The notes below the pieces were generated by a model, which saw only the letters and a list, made by a program, of their open reading frames with translations, did no database searches and was not told the origin of the DNA. Below are positions 40,783 to 51,153 of a DNA stretch of 64,000 nucleotides, in pieces. A program made the position numbers and the translations under genes. Position 1 is the stretch's first letter; every line of letters starts with the position of its first letter. The stretch comes from Rhynchopus sp. YZ270_cl-10 (Eukaryota; Euglenozoa; Diplonemea; Diplonemida; Diplonemidae), in the NCBI GenBank assembly GCA_964035575.1, contig OZ037852.1:558001-622000 (forward strand), read 5' to 3'.

Positions 40783-40935
40783 TGCAAAAAACGGCAAAAT
40801 TTTGATGTTTTGAGCATCTGTGGGTGAATCATATGCACTGCTACAGTGGCCTATTATTGGGTGTTTTCCTTAGCAAATTCCTTCACAAAACTCATTTTTG
40901 ATTTTGGCAAAGGCAAATTTCAGGCCAAAAAAAAT
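40783..40935. repeat. uninterrupted LINE target copy
   Basis: Continuous across the point where the LINE is inserted at 27021/33382. Confidence 0.85.
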
Positions 40936-41050
40936 CGCCGGGGGGCTTCGCCCCCCGAACCCCCCTATTGGGGGGCTTTGCCCCCCAAACCCCCCACTGG
41001 GGGGCGTAAAGCATACGCCCCCCAGACCCCCCTATGCAATTGGGGGCCTG
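40936..41050. repeat. GGGGGGCTTCGCCCCCC short-palindrome repeats
   Basis: Three consecutive GGGGG ... CCCCCC palindromes spaced by about 35 bp. Confidence 0.6.
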
Positions 41051-41599
41051 CGGCGCAGTTCGGAACTCTAGTGCATACCTTACCGGAACTCCAAATGGAG
41101 GTGTTTTTGTGTTTGCAGCGTTACTACTTGCTATCATGCGCCATCTGACAGCTGCATACAGGAGAACACTATGGTGTCCAGCATCGGGAGTGCGTACAAC
41201 TCGGCGCTGGATTTTATCGACGTGACGTGCAACTGGGAAGACGTCTCGCATATTCAGTACAAGTGTGAACGGTGCGAAAGCACTAACCAGTTTGCCACGA
41301 GGCGGCAGCGCTACCTTGCTCCTCTCCCCAGTGTTCTGTTTTTTATTTTGAAAACTGGGTTGTCTTAGTGTGGACACCCGAGGATGAACTCCACTTTTCA
41401 AAACGCTGTTAAGTAACCGCTGATGAACACGCTGATGATATCTCCTGTGTGGGAGATGTCGCACTGATGACGCTAAGGTTGCTCCCCACCGGTCCATCAT
41501 CACATGGGGGCGAAGCAGACGTTGTGGGTGGGCGGTTCTAGTCCGCTTTATTCTCGTTTCATGCTCGGGGGAAGTTGAGCGTTTTCTTCTTGATTGACG

Positions 41600-42396
41600 C
41601 CCTTTTGGGGCGGTGGGGCCAGGCTCAGGGCGGTTTGTCGGGCACTGTATCAGGCAGTGCAGGCGGCTCAGGTTCTGGTAGAACGGGAGGGGACACGATG
41701 GTGATGCGCTGCCTTGGCGTTCCCCGTCGCACAAGGCTTGTAGGGGTGGCAGGGGTGGCGGTATTGTTACGCAGGCGTCGTCGGGGCGAGGTCCACTGAG
41801 CGGCACGCGCAGTGATGGTGGTGTCGTAGGCGGGGAGGGGGCAGGTGCCCCAGTCACGGTCGGACAGGGAACTGATGGACCTCGTCAGGTACTTCAGGAT
41901 AGTGGCAATGCTGCCGGCGCAGAGTTTGGCACGTGGAGTGTGCCCACCAGACCGGAGGTGCACCGATAGGCCGTAGGCAGTGCACCATCGTCACTTTCTC
42001 TCCGGGAACGGGGCAGTCCAGCTTGTTCTCGGTGCAGTGCTTCCGGAACCATCGAAGCCAGAGGGACATCACCTTCCCCCGCTCACGCACAGAAAGGGCA
42101 TGGGCGACCTGTTTGCACTGTCGCAGCGAGATGCCTGAGTATACCCCAAAGCTAATACCCAGCTCAATGTTGCTGATGCAACTGTTGCTGTCCTCAACGA
42201 ATTCCAGAGACCTCAGCCACGCAAGAAAAGCAGTGTGTCGCTCAGGGCCGTATTTCCACGACGAAGGCGCCCTCAAGGGGAGCCGGCTCCAGTCAAAGTC
42301 CACGGAAAGTGACGGGGTGTCCGCAGCCTTGTCCCAGGGCAGGCGGGCTTTGGTACCCAGGCATTGTGTAGGGTAATTGTGTTTGCATACAGCCAA
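41600..42396 (-). pseudogene. fossil coding stretch, possibly retroelement-derived
   Basis: Minus-strand protein-like sequence, for example HTAFLAWLRSLEFVEDSNS and ISFGVYSGISLRQCKQVAHA. It is broken and spread over more than one frame, with an estimate of one or more breaks. Family not certain. Its neighbour at 42885-43190 hints at a reverse-transcribing element, so it is treated as a fossil. Confidence 0.35.
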
Positions 42397-42884
42397 ACCA
42401 AGACAACGTGGTCACCTTTAGTCCGTATTTGGATCGTAGTGACCAATGTCATGCGCTTAGGTGCCCATCAATGGGTCGGGGAGTGATCAAAGTTAAGGGA
42501 AATTATTCTGGCGTAAATGATGGAGCAGATCTGCCGTCACTGCCTCACCCGGTCCCTCCCTTTGAAAAAAAAACACCTCGTATGACTTTCAGAGATGGCA
42601 ATGCCCAATTCCTACCCTTGGTCTTGCAGCTCAGTCTACAATAGCCCTGCACTAGACACGGTCGTAGACTCGACTAAAGCACTGCCCCCGCATGTGCCTC
42701 GTCTTCTTTATCTTCTTATGATGAAAATACTTCTTCAGAGTCCACATTTGCATGCGGGCACCTAATACACCACACGTCGCCTTTTCTCGGTTTCCTAGAC
42801 CCAGTCTCCCATCACCAATGAGGACACCTTCGGCAGGCCCACTAGTGGATGGGGCGCTTTGCCTTTACTGTCATTCCACCGCGT

Positions 42885-43190
42885 CTACAAGGGTTTTTGA
42901 GCGGACTTGGCGTAGAACCGCCCATACAGTGTCCCCGACACTTCCCGCCCTCTCAATGCGTCCCAACGGTGTTGAACCCTCAGGTCCCCTGGCTTAGCCA
43001 CTAAGAGAAAACCTGCAGCGTCCGCAGACGCATACACGTCTGCGGCCATCACTGGCTTAGAGGGGCTCAGGGCCGTGTGACGCACTGATTTCGACACGTT
43101 GCCGAAGAAGCGCGATCGCGCTTTGTGTGGTTTTGTGTATCCCTTGTGAACCTGGAATCGATAGCAGACAGGAAAAAGAGGATGGGCAGG
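42885..43190 (-). pseudogene. fossil fragment, possibly RNase H-like
   Basis: MAADVYASADAAGFLLVAKP resembles the first strand pair of a retroelement RNase H (D-x-S ... G), but only this fragment is visible. It looks old and incomplete. Confidence 0.25.
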
Positions 43191-43305
43191 CAGCACCTGC
43201 CCGACCTGTGTTAATGTGAATCAGTGATTGCCTGACAGATGTCTGGGTAACCGTGTATTCTGTGTGGGTATCCATGTCCGGAGTATACACGACGGTGAAG
43301 TAAAA
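43090..43305. repeat. dispersed repeat shared with 49030-49260 (inverted)
   Basis: Both copies contain CATGGATACCCACACAGAA and ATCGATTCCAGGTTCAC, and both end next to a minisatellite array. Confidence 0.75.
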
Positions 43306-43495
43306 TGACATGACATGACATGACATGACATGACATGACATGACATGACATGACATGACATGACATGACATGACATGACATGACATGACATGACATGACA
43401 TGACATGACATGACATGACATGACATGACATGACATGACATGACATGACATGACATGACATGACATGACATGACATGACATGACATGACATGACA
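43306..43495. repeat. (TGACA)n array, 38 copies
   Basis: Perfect 5-bp repeats over 190 bp, followed by a palindromic ACATGTA/TACATGT zone to 43570. Confidence 0.95.
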
Positions 43496-43623
43496 CGACA
43501 CGCGCTTTTACATGTGCTTTCCATGTAACTTTTTTTACATGTACTTTACATGTAAAGTACATGTAAAAAGGTAACTCTACTTTTTGGGGCCATATTCTGA
43601 GCAAGAATTACCCCTACTAGTTA

Positions 43624-44284
43624 TCAAACACACACACTCCTATTTGTGTACTCCGCGCAAGAGAATCACGGTGCAAACCGAGCAGCAGAACCGAAACACT
43701 CATGCATTCTACGCAGCAGACAGACACACACTCCTATTTGTGTACTTCCGCGCAAGAGAATCACGGTGCAAACCGCGCAGCAGAACCGAAACACTCATGC
43801 AATCTACGCAGCAGACAGACACACACTCCTATTTGTGTACTCCGCGCAAGAGAATCACGGTGCAAACCGAGCAGCAGAACCGAAACACTCATGCATTCTA
43901 CGCAGCAGACAGACACACACTCCTATTTGTGTACTTCCGCGCAAGAGAATCACGGTGCAAACCGCGCAGCAGAACCGAAACACTCATGCAATCTACGCAG
44001 CAGACAGACACACACTCCTATTTGTGTACTCCGCGCAAGAGAATCACGGTGCAAACCGCGCAGCAGAACCGAAACACTCATGCAATCTACGCAGCAGACA
44101 CACACACACTCCTATTTGTGTACTCCGCGCAAGAGAATCACGGTGCAAACCGAGCAGCAGAACCGAAACACTCATGCATTCTACGCAGCAGACACACACT
44201 CCTATTTGTGTGCTCCGCGCAAGAGAATCACGGTGCAAACCGAGCAGCAGAACCGAAACACTCATGCATTCTACGCAGCAGACA
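43624..44284. repeat. about 95-bp tandem repeat, seven copies, partly dimeric
   Basis: Unit contains CACACTCCTATTTGTGTAC, CAAGAGAATCACGGTGCAAA and CGAAACACTCATGCA. Copies 1-4 alternate between two variants (TACTCC with GCATTCT; TACTTCC with GCAATCT). Confidence 0.9.
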
Positions 44285-44686
44285 TTGTACGTTCTTGGCG
44301 CGTGACCTCCAACGCCTTCCCTGACTCAAATTTTCCAAAAATTTAGTGGCCACAAAATTGCCCACTTTCCAAGGTTGTACGTTATTGGCGCGTGACCTCC
44401 AACGCCTTCCCTGACTCAAATTTTCCAAAAATTTAGTGGCCACAAAATTGCCCACTTTCCAAGGTTGTACGTTATTGGCGCGTGACCTCCAACGCCTTCC
44501 CTGACTCAAATTTTCCAAAAATTTAGTGGCAACAAAATTGCCCACTTTCCAAGGTTGTACGTTATTGGCGCGTGACCTCCAACGCCTTCCCTGACTCAAA
44601 TTTTCCAAAAATTTAGTGGCAACAAAATTGCCCACTTTCCAAGGTTGTACGTTATTGGCGCGTGACCTCCAACGCCTTCCCTGACT
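44285..44686. repeat. 90-bp tandem repeat, 4.5 copies
   Basis: TTGTACGTTATTGGCGCGTG recurs at exactly 90-bp steps (44285, 44375, 44465, 44555, 44645). Confidence 0.95.
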
Positions 44687-45494
44687 AATTAAATTTCGGA
44701 CTTGTATTCACGTAGGATGAATACAAGAACGGTTTACAGCTTACCGGGAAATAGGGGGGAGGGAGCGGGGAGGACAATGTCCGTGGAAAAATATATCCTT
44801 TCTCTTTTTATTCGTCGTTTGTTGTTTTGCTGATCGCATCCATTTACTAACATGATTCCTATTTTTCAAACACAGAACTTGAACCTGAAAACACAAAGGT
44901 GAAAACACCGGCATTGTATTTCCAGAACCCAATGTTATGTGGTGGAGTCAATGTTCCGCAAGCAAGTTTTCAAAACAGGGTTGTTTCTAGGGGGGTCAAT
45001 TTTACTTCCAGAATCTGGGGGTTTTTACAGGTGAGTGTAAGAAGTTTTTTTGAACCGGGTGAACCCCCCTCATCCACCTGTAAAAAATTACATATTTTCC
45101 ACCGAACTACACGTTTTCCACCCACCACCAGTGTTGGCACTGGTGAAGAGCGACAACACCCGCACCGACTACACCACGTGGAACGGTGATGGGAGTGATA
45201 AAAAAGATATGGCGAAAAGAATAAAGTAGCGTACCGTGCGCCTGCGGCGCAAGCTTACATCACACCCTTCCCATGACATAGTTTGGCTGTAAAACGGTAC
45301 AATTTTAAGCGCAATTTTAGAAATGTTGCGTACCGTGGCTTCGCCACGAATCTCTGGATACCATGGCCACCTTTACTTTTGTAAATAACTATGTTGGCCC
45401 GCATTAAGCTCTACGACACGGGAGAAAGCTCGGAATACACCCAAAAACCCCTGAAAAACCATTTTTTTCCGGGAAAAAATTGACCCCCCCGAGA
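44687..45494. other. gene-free; GTACCGTG double-hairpin repeat
   Basis: At 45222-45380 a repeat pairs GTACCGTGCGCCTGCGGCGC with a later GTACCGTGGCTTCGCCACG. The same arrangement is at 54036-54170, and the first half at 13290. Confidence 0.5.
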
Positions 45495-46310
45495 AAAAAA
45501 CAAGTAATTGCTATCGGAAAAAAAACGGGGTGTGATGTGGAACTCCATCCTGTAGAAATAATCTACAACACGCCCAGCATTCTGCTCTTCTGCAGGTATG
45601 CTAACGCTCTTCGTAAGCTGCCAGACCCACTGGGACGCCAGCATCTGAAACGTTCAAGAAGGGGGGCTGTCCTCTTCATCCAGCACCATCTGCTCGATAG
45701 CGTTGTTGTACGTCGGCTCGGCAGGCTCGGCGTGTTCCAGCTCGTAGTTGTCCACAGGCTCCACATTGTCGTCGTCGTTGGAGCAGTGCGGAAGGAACAC
45801 AGAATGCACAGACTACAACACTTCGATCACACCAGGCGCATCAGCACCTCCAGCAAATCCCCAGGATGCTACGGTGGTTTCGAAAATCGCGCGGAGTTTT
45901 CCACAGCACACTCCGTTTTTTTCTTGGCAATTAGTTGTTCTTGTTGTTATTGTTGTTTTCAACCACCTTCCTTCAACCCTTGTAGGACCAGTTGTTATTT
46001 TTTTCGCGAAAACATGAAATTACACTTTTCAAGAGAACAAATTAAAAAGGGTCCTTATTTGCATTTTTGGGCTCCGCCCGTGCAGTGGTGGGGTCAATCT
46101 CGAAAATTGGACAATTTTTTGGCCACTTAAATTTTGAGAAATATGAGCCCGGTTCCTTATACGTGGGGCCCATTTTCGGCTAAAATTTTCCTCAAAATCT
46201 GGTTTTGTAAAATTGACCCTTTACTCCCCCCCCACATCGATTTCAATACTATACCTTACTTCACCTACGGTTACCCTTACAGGGGGGTGAAGGAAGGTAA
46301 GTTGAAAACG
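45495..46310. mobile_element. TIR element related to 20957-21465, with a transposase C-terminal remnant
   Basis: Contains AACGGGGTGTGATGTGGAA and an inverse (TTCCACAGCACACTCCG) at 45898-45914. Between them it is about 300 bp longer than the copy at 20957. The flanking right part (45945-46310) is nearly identical to 21105-21465. Confidence 0.55.
45662..45790 (-). pseudogene. acidic C-terminal fragment, probably of a DNA-transposon protein
   Basis: Minus frame NDDDNVEPVDNYELEHAEPA then EPTYNNAIEQMVLDEEDSPP and a stop. Low-complexity acidic tails like this end the hAT transposase in this window too. The rest of the gene is missing here. Confidence 0.4.
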
Positions 46311-46513
46311 AGATCCTAGAAAAAACCCTGTTTCAAAAAACAAAAACAAAAAAATAAAAAAGAGTAGCCACACTGCCACGGCAGCGCAGGTTCAATCCCA
46401 TCCCACCCTCCCGCAATTAACCAAATTTGAGTTATTTGGGGTGCAACTAACGGACGGTGTCCACGTTTGACATTTCCAAAGATTAGGATCCTTTTCGAAA
46501 ATATCAAATGTGT

Positions 46514-46930
46514 CCAACGTTGGTACAACTAACCAAAGACCCCTTTTCAGGTCAGCCCAAGGCCTGCACCACGGGTCCACTTTCGGTACCAGCCCCTTTC
46601 CAGGTCAGCTAGCTACAGTGTATCACGGATCTTCTCGTAAATTTGTTACGAACCTGTGTGTGTAGTGGACATTATTCGATGCCAATATGTACATACCTAG
46701 AGTCCTGCTGCTACATACGGTTAGTTTCGAAAAGCTGACTCTAGGGCGCACCCACCGTTGGTACAACTAACCAAAGACCCCTTTTCAGGTCGGCCTAAGG
46801 CCTGCACCGCGGGTTAGCAGTTGAGGATCTTCTCGTAAATTACTTACGAACCTGTGTGTGTAGTGGAGATTATTAGATGACAATATGTACATACCTAGAG
46901 TCCTGCTGCTACGGCGCGCGTTGTACATGC
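46514..46930. repeat. imperfect 240-bp tandem duplication
   Basis: GTTGGTACAACTAACCAAAG followed by AGACCCCTTTTCAGGTC, and later ACGAACCTGTGTGTGTAGTG, occur twice about 240 bp apart. Confidence 0.75.
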
Positions 46931-47294
46931 GGTTGGCTTCAAAAAGCAGGTGATTGGGCAGGGTTTTCCACAGCACACCCCGTTATGTTCTTCTTAATGT
47001 TGTTGTTTTCCCTGGATACCACTTCAAGAGAACAAATTTAAAAGTACTCTTGCTCTTACTCTGCGCAAGGTCTGACGTAGAAATGCCCGCTTTTTTTTTT
47101 TTTTTTTTTATTCTCCCTCCGAAACAGCGGCATTTGCATTTCCTGAATCCGTCCGTTGTGTGGTGGGGTCAATTTGCCGAAATGGACAATTTTTTATAAA
47201 TTTTGGTCAAAATCGTGTACAACCCACGTGGAGAAAAAAAACCCAAAATGTCCGCGTTTTCTGGAATTTCAGACCCCCCCCCCCCCCCCCCCCC

Positions 47295-48628
47295 CAGTGT
47301 TGGCAGAGTACGTGTACGTTGTACTTTTTGTACTTTGTACTTTTGTACTTTTTGACGTACTTTTTGGCGCCCAAATCCGTACTTTATGACCCTATATTTT
47401 ACCCTGGGAATTCGAAGCAAAATCCGTATTTCCCCTCTCTTCACCCCAATCACACTCAAAAAAGGTTTTTTGTTATTCAATGGTGTTCCGGAGAGGGCCC
47501 ATATTGACATGTCCTTGACATGTCCCCGACAGTGGGGGGTGTCATTTTGTAATTTGCTTAAGAGTGGGTTTTGTTTTTGCCCGGGAAAATCACCCACTAA
47601 GGAAGGGGTAGTGCTCAAAACCGCCCGAAGTCTGGAAGTGGCCGTCTTCTGGGCTATGTAGGCATCATAGGTGGTGCCTACTAGTGGTCTGAGCACACGG
47701 AGTTGCGACAACTCGGCCATAGTACCATAGTACCATAGTACCATAGTACCATAGTACCATAGTACCATAGTACCATAGTACCATAGTACCATAGTACCAT
47801 AGTACCATAGTACCATAGTACCATAGTACCATAGTACCATAGTACCATAGTACCATAGTACCATAGTACCATAGTACCATAGTACCATAGTACCATAGTA
47901 CCATAGTACCATAGTACCATAGTACCATAGTACCATAGTACCATAGTACCATAGTACCATAGTACCATAGTACCATAGTACCATAGTACCATAGTACCAT
48001 AGTACCATAGTACCATAGTACCATAGTACCATAGTACCATAGTACCATAGTACCATAGTACCATAGTACCATAGTACCATAGTACCATAGTACCATAGTA
48101 CCATAGTACCATAGTACCATAGTACCATAGTACCATAGTACCATAGTACCATAGTACCATAGTACCATAGTACCATAGTACCATAGTACCATAGTACCAT
48201 AGTACCATAGTACCATAGTACCATAGTACCATAGTACCATAGTACCATAGTACCATAGTACCATAGTACCATAGTACCATAGTACCATAGTACCATAGTA
48301 CCATAGTACCATAGTACCATAGTACCATAGTACCATAGTACCATAGTACCATAGTACCATAGTACCATAAGGTCGCCCAGAGCCCACCACGCGCACATTC
48401 TTGAGAAGCCGTTTATAGCTCTGTGCACTGAGCATTTTCCGTACTGCCAACACTGCCCCCAAACCTTTTTTTTTGCCCCCACACTGGTACACCAGCTGCA
48501 CAAACCCGGCCACAAACCCAGATGTACTTTTTGTGTATTTTTTGTACTTTTTACGTACTTTTTGTACTATTGTACTATTGTACTTTTTACGTACTTTTTG
48601 AAATTGGACACGTACTCTGCCAACACTG
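47295..48628. mobile_element. 1.33-kb hAT-like non-autonomous element carrying a minisatellite
   Basis: TIRs CAGTGTTGGCAGAGTACGTG and inverse (ACGTACTCTGCCAACACTG). CAGTG starts and C homopolymers on both sides allow an 8-bp CCCCCCCC duplication. Subterminal zones are GTACTTTTTGTAC repeats. No transposase. Confidence 0.7.
47719..48369. repeat. (ATAGTACC)n array, about 81 copies
   Basis: 651 bp of essentially perfect 8-bp repeats. Confidence 0.97.
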
Positions 48629-48642
48629 CCCCCCCCCCCCTA

Positions 48643-49636
48643 GGCATAGGTGCCCGCCGAGTCGTTTTTGGGCGAGTTGTCGGAACTTTACGATTTCACC
48701 TAACAACTCGCCCAAAACTCGGACAACTCGGCCACAACTCGCCCTATACTCGGCACAACTCGCCCTATACTCGGCACAACTCGGCCACAACTCGGCCACA
48801 ACTCGCCCATTTTTACAGGCAAAAACATACAGGGATGGGAGGTGACGTTGTAAGGTTACACACATGTAACGTTGGTACAACACATGATCTCAAGAAAAAC
48901 AACCAGGGCTAAGGCCAAACGCCACTCATTACATGCACCTTGTCATATGACTAGTCATAGGTGGTAACTAGGTCGTGGTGGTCCATGGGCCACCGTGCAC
49001 ACTCACGGTTTTTGGTAATTGCTGGGGGGAATGGGATATACTCCGTACATGGATACCCACACAGAACACACGGTTCCCCAGACATCTGTCAGGCAATCAC
49101 TGATTCACTTCACACAGGTCGGGCAGGCGCTGCCTGCCCATCCTCTTTTCCTGTCTGCTATCGATTCCAGGTTCACAACGTTCACACGTTTAGTCAAAAT
49201 GCTTTGGGCGACGACTTCCTTTGGGATACACAAAACCACACAAAGCGCACATTCACAGACCAGCTGTGAAGCGTGGGATGCACAAGATAAAACGTGATGT
49301 GGTGTACCTGTGTACCTGTGTACCTGTGTACCTGTGTACCTGTGTACCTGTGTACCTGTGTACCTGTGTACCTGTGTACCTGTGTACCTGTGTACCTGTG
49401 TACCTGTGTACCTGTGTACCTGTGTACCTGTGTACCTGTGTACCTGTGTACCTGTGTACCTGTGTACCTGTGTACCTGTGTACCTGTGTACCTGTGTACC
49501 TGTGTACCTGTGTACCTGTGTTTTTGTAGCCATAAAAAATCCCAAAAAAAAACAACTCGCCCAAAAAAAATGGGCGAGTTGTTGGCCGAATTTGGGCGAG
49601 TTGCCGAGTTGTTTTAACTCGCCGGGCACCTATGCC
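48643..49636. mobile_element. 0.99-kb TA-flanked TIR element carrying a minisatellite
   Basis: TIRs GGCATAGGTGCCCG and inverse CGGGCACCTATGCC, with TA at 48641-48642 and 49637-49638. Subterminal AACTCGCCC/AACTCGGCC repeats occur at both ends. Confidence 0.7.
49302..49521. repeat. (GTGTACCT)n array, about 27 copies
   Basis: 220 bp of near-perfect 8-bp repeats. Confidence 0.96.
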
Positions 49637-49638
49637 TA

Positions 49639-50834
49639 GGGGGGGTCAAAAGGGGTAAACAAATTGAAAAAAATGAGTTTTTGTTCCTAAGTGCTAAAAA
49701 AATGACCAAAACCAGAAAATACCACCCTCAGATGTCCAAAAATCCATCTGCGCCCGGTTTTGAGCAGTTTTGAGCCTCAAGAAGCCCCGTATCTGCTTTT
49801 TTCAAAAATGTACACACAACTTGTACCTGCCCACCCCCTGTAGGTAGAGCAACTCACACATCCATCACGCCTCAGTGTGAGCCAGGGGCCAGAAAAGCCC
49901 CCAAGGCCACATATTTTCACCCCAGAACCTATCCCGAAGGGTACCCAGGCTGTTTCGGGGTGTTTAGAGGGACTTGGTGGAACTTAGAACCATGTTTCAA
50001 AAAGTGTCAAGGAACTCGTACCAAGGGTTTTCCCACCCAAGGTACTAAGTACTGGTACCCTTTTGAAACATGGTTCTAAGTTCCACCAAGTCCCTCTAAA
50101 CACCCCGAAACAGCCTGGGTACCCTTCGGGATAGGTTCTGGGGTGAAAATATGTGGCCTTGGGGGCTTTTCTGGCCCCTGGCTCACACTGAGGCGTGATG
50201 GATGTGTGAGTTGCTCTACCTACAGGGGGTGGGCAGGTACAAGTTGGTGGCCACGTTTTAAAAAAATGCAAAAAAGTCGCTCAGAAGTGGTCAAAAGTGC
50301 CCAAAACCGGGCGGAATTCGATTTTTTGGTCCAAATGGGCCTATGGTGTGGTTTTTTTGACCTCAGGGGGTATTTTTTTTGATTTATTGCGTACTTCACG
50401 TTTTTTGACGGCTTAAGGTACCTTGGGTGGGAAAACCCTTGGTACGAGTTCCTTGACACTTTTTGAAACATGGTTCTAAGTTCCACCAAGTCCCTCTAAA
50501 CCCCCCGAAACAGCCTGGGTACCCCTCGGGATAGGTTCTGGGGTGAAAATATGTGGCTTTGGGGGCTTTTCTGGCCCCTGGCTCACACTGAGGCGTGATG
50601 GATGTGTGAGTTGCTCTACCTACAGGGGGTGGGCAGGTACAAGTTGTGTGTACATTTTTGAAAAAAGCAGATACGGGGCTTCTTGAGGCTCAAAACTGCT
50701 CAAAACCGGGCGCAGATGGATTTTTGGACATCTGAGGGTGGTATTTTCTGGTTTTGGTCATTTTTTAGCACTTAGAAACCAAAACTCGATTTTTATCATT
50801 TTGTTATCGCTTTTTGGGGGCTTTTGACCCCCCC
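49639..50834. mobile_element. 1.2-kb TA-flanked TIR element with three inverted or duplicated internal arms
   Basis: TIRs GGGGGGGTCAAAAG and inverse, with TA at 49637-49638 and 50835-50836. The interior is one arm at about 49680-50035, an inverted copy from about 50045 to 50240, and another inverted copy at about 50400-50790; all share AACATGGTTCTAAGTTCCAC and its inverse. Confidence 0.7.
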
Positions 50835-50897
50835 TACCCCCCCCCCCCCCCCCCCAAAAACGCGGACAATGTCCGCGTTTTTTGTTTTGATGCCTTC

Positions 50898-51005
50898 CCA
50901 ATACAAAGCCTTCTCGTGAACAGTGTATCTTGGTACATGACCGGCTGTACCGGGGTGGACACGCAACCACGCTGTCCCACATCCATTTCGTGGTTTACAT
51001 CTGAT
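50898..51005 (-). repeat. family B repeat downstream of the MCM9-like gene
   Basis: AATACAAAGCCTTCTCGTGA, ACAGTGTATC, then ACCGGCTGTACCG and onward. About 115 bp is shared with 62632-62750 near a nucleoside hydrolase gene. Confidence 0.7.
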
Positions 51006-51153
51006 ATCTACTCCCGCTTCCATTTATCAGCCAGATGAACGGGGATCATTTCAAACACAGGGACGCGAATCCTGTGTGATGTAAGGTCCAAAAAAAAAGA
51101 GGGAAAATAAAAACGCAGCTAAAACCGCGTGGCCTATCCTTTCTCTCTCTCTC

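Noticed and set aside
43057-44346. Open frames through the 5-bp and 95-bp arrays
   Set aside because: Repeat artefacts; all three plus frames are open through the 95-bp array.
46380-46420. tRNA T-arm-like GGTTCAATCCC
   Set aside because: The flanking bases do not form a T stem and no acceptor stem or anticodon arm could be paired.
47169-48515. A 448-codon minus frame with repeating VLWYYGTM
   Set aside because: Product of the 8-bp array only.
13746-49521. CRISPR array
   Set aside because: The arrays have no unique spacers between repeats and the DNA is eukaryotic.
49105-49639. Open frames through the (GTGTACCT)n array
   Set aside because: Repeat artefact.
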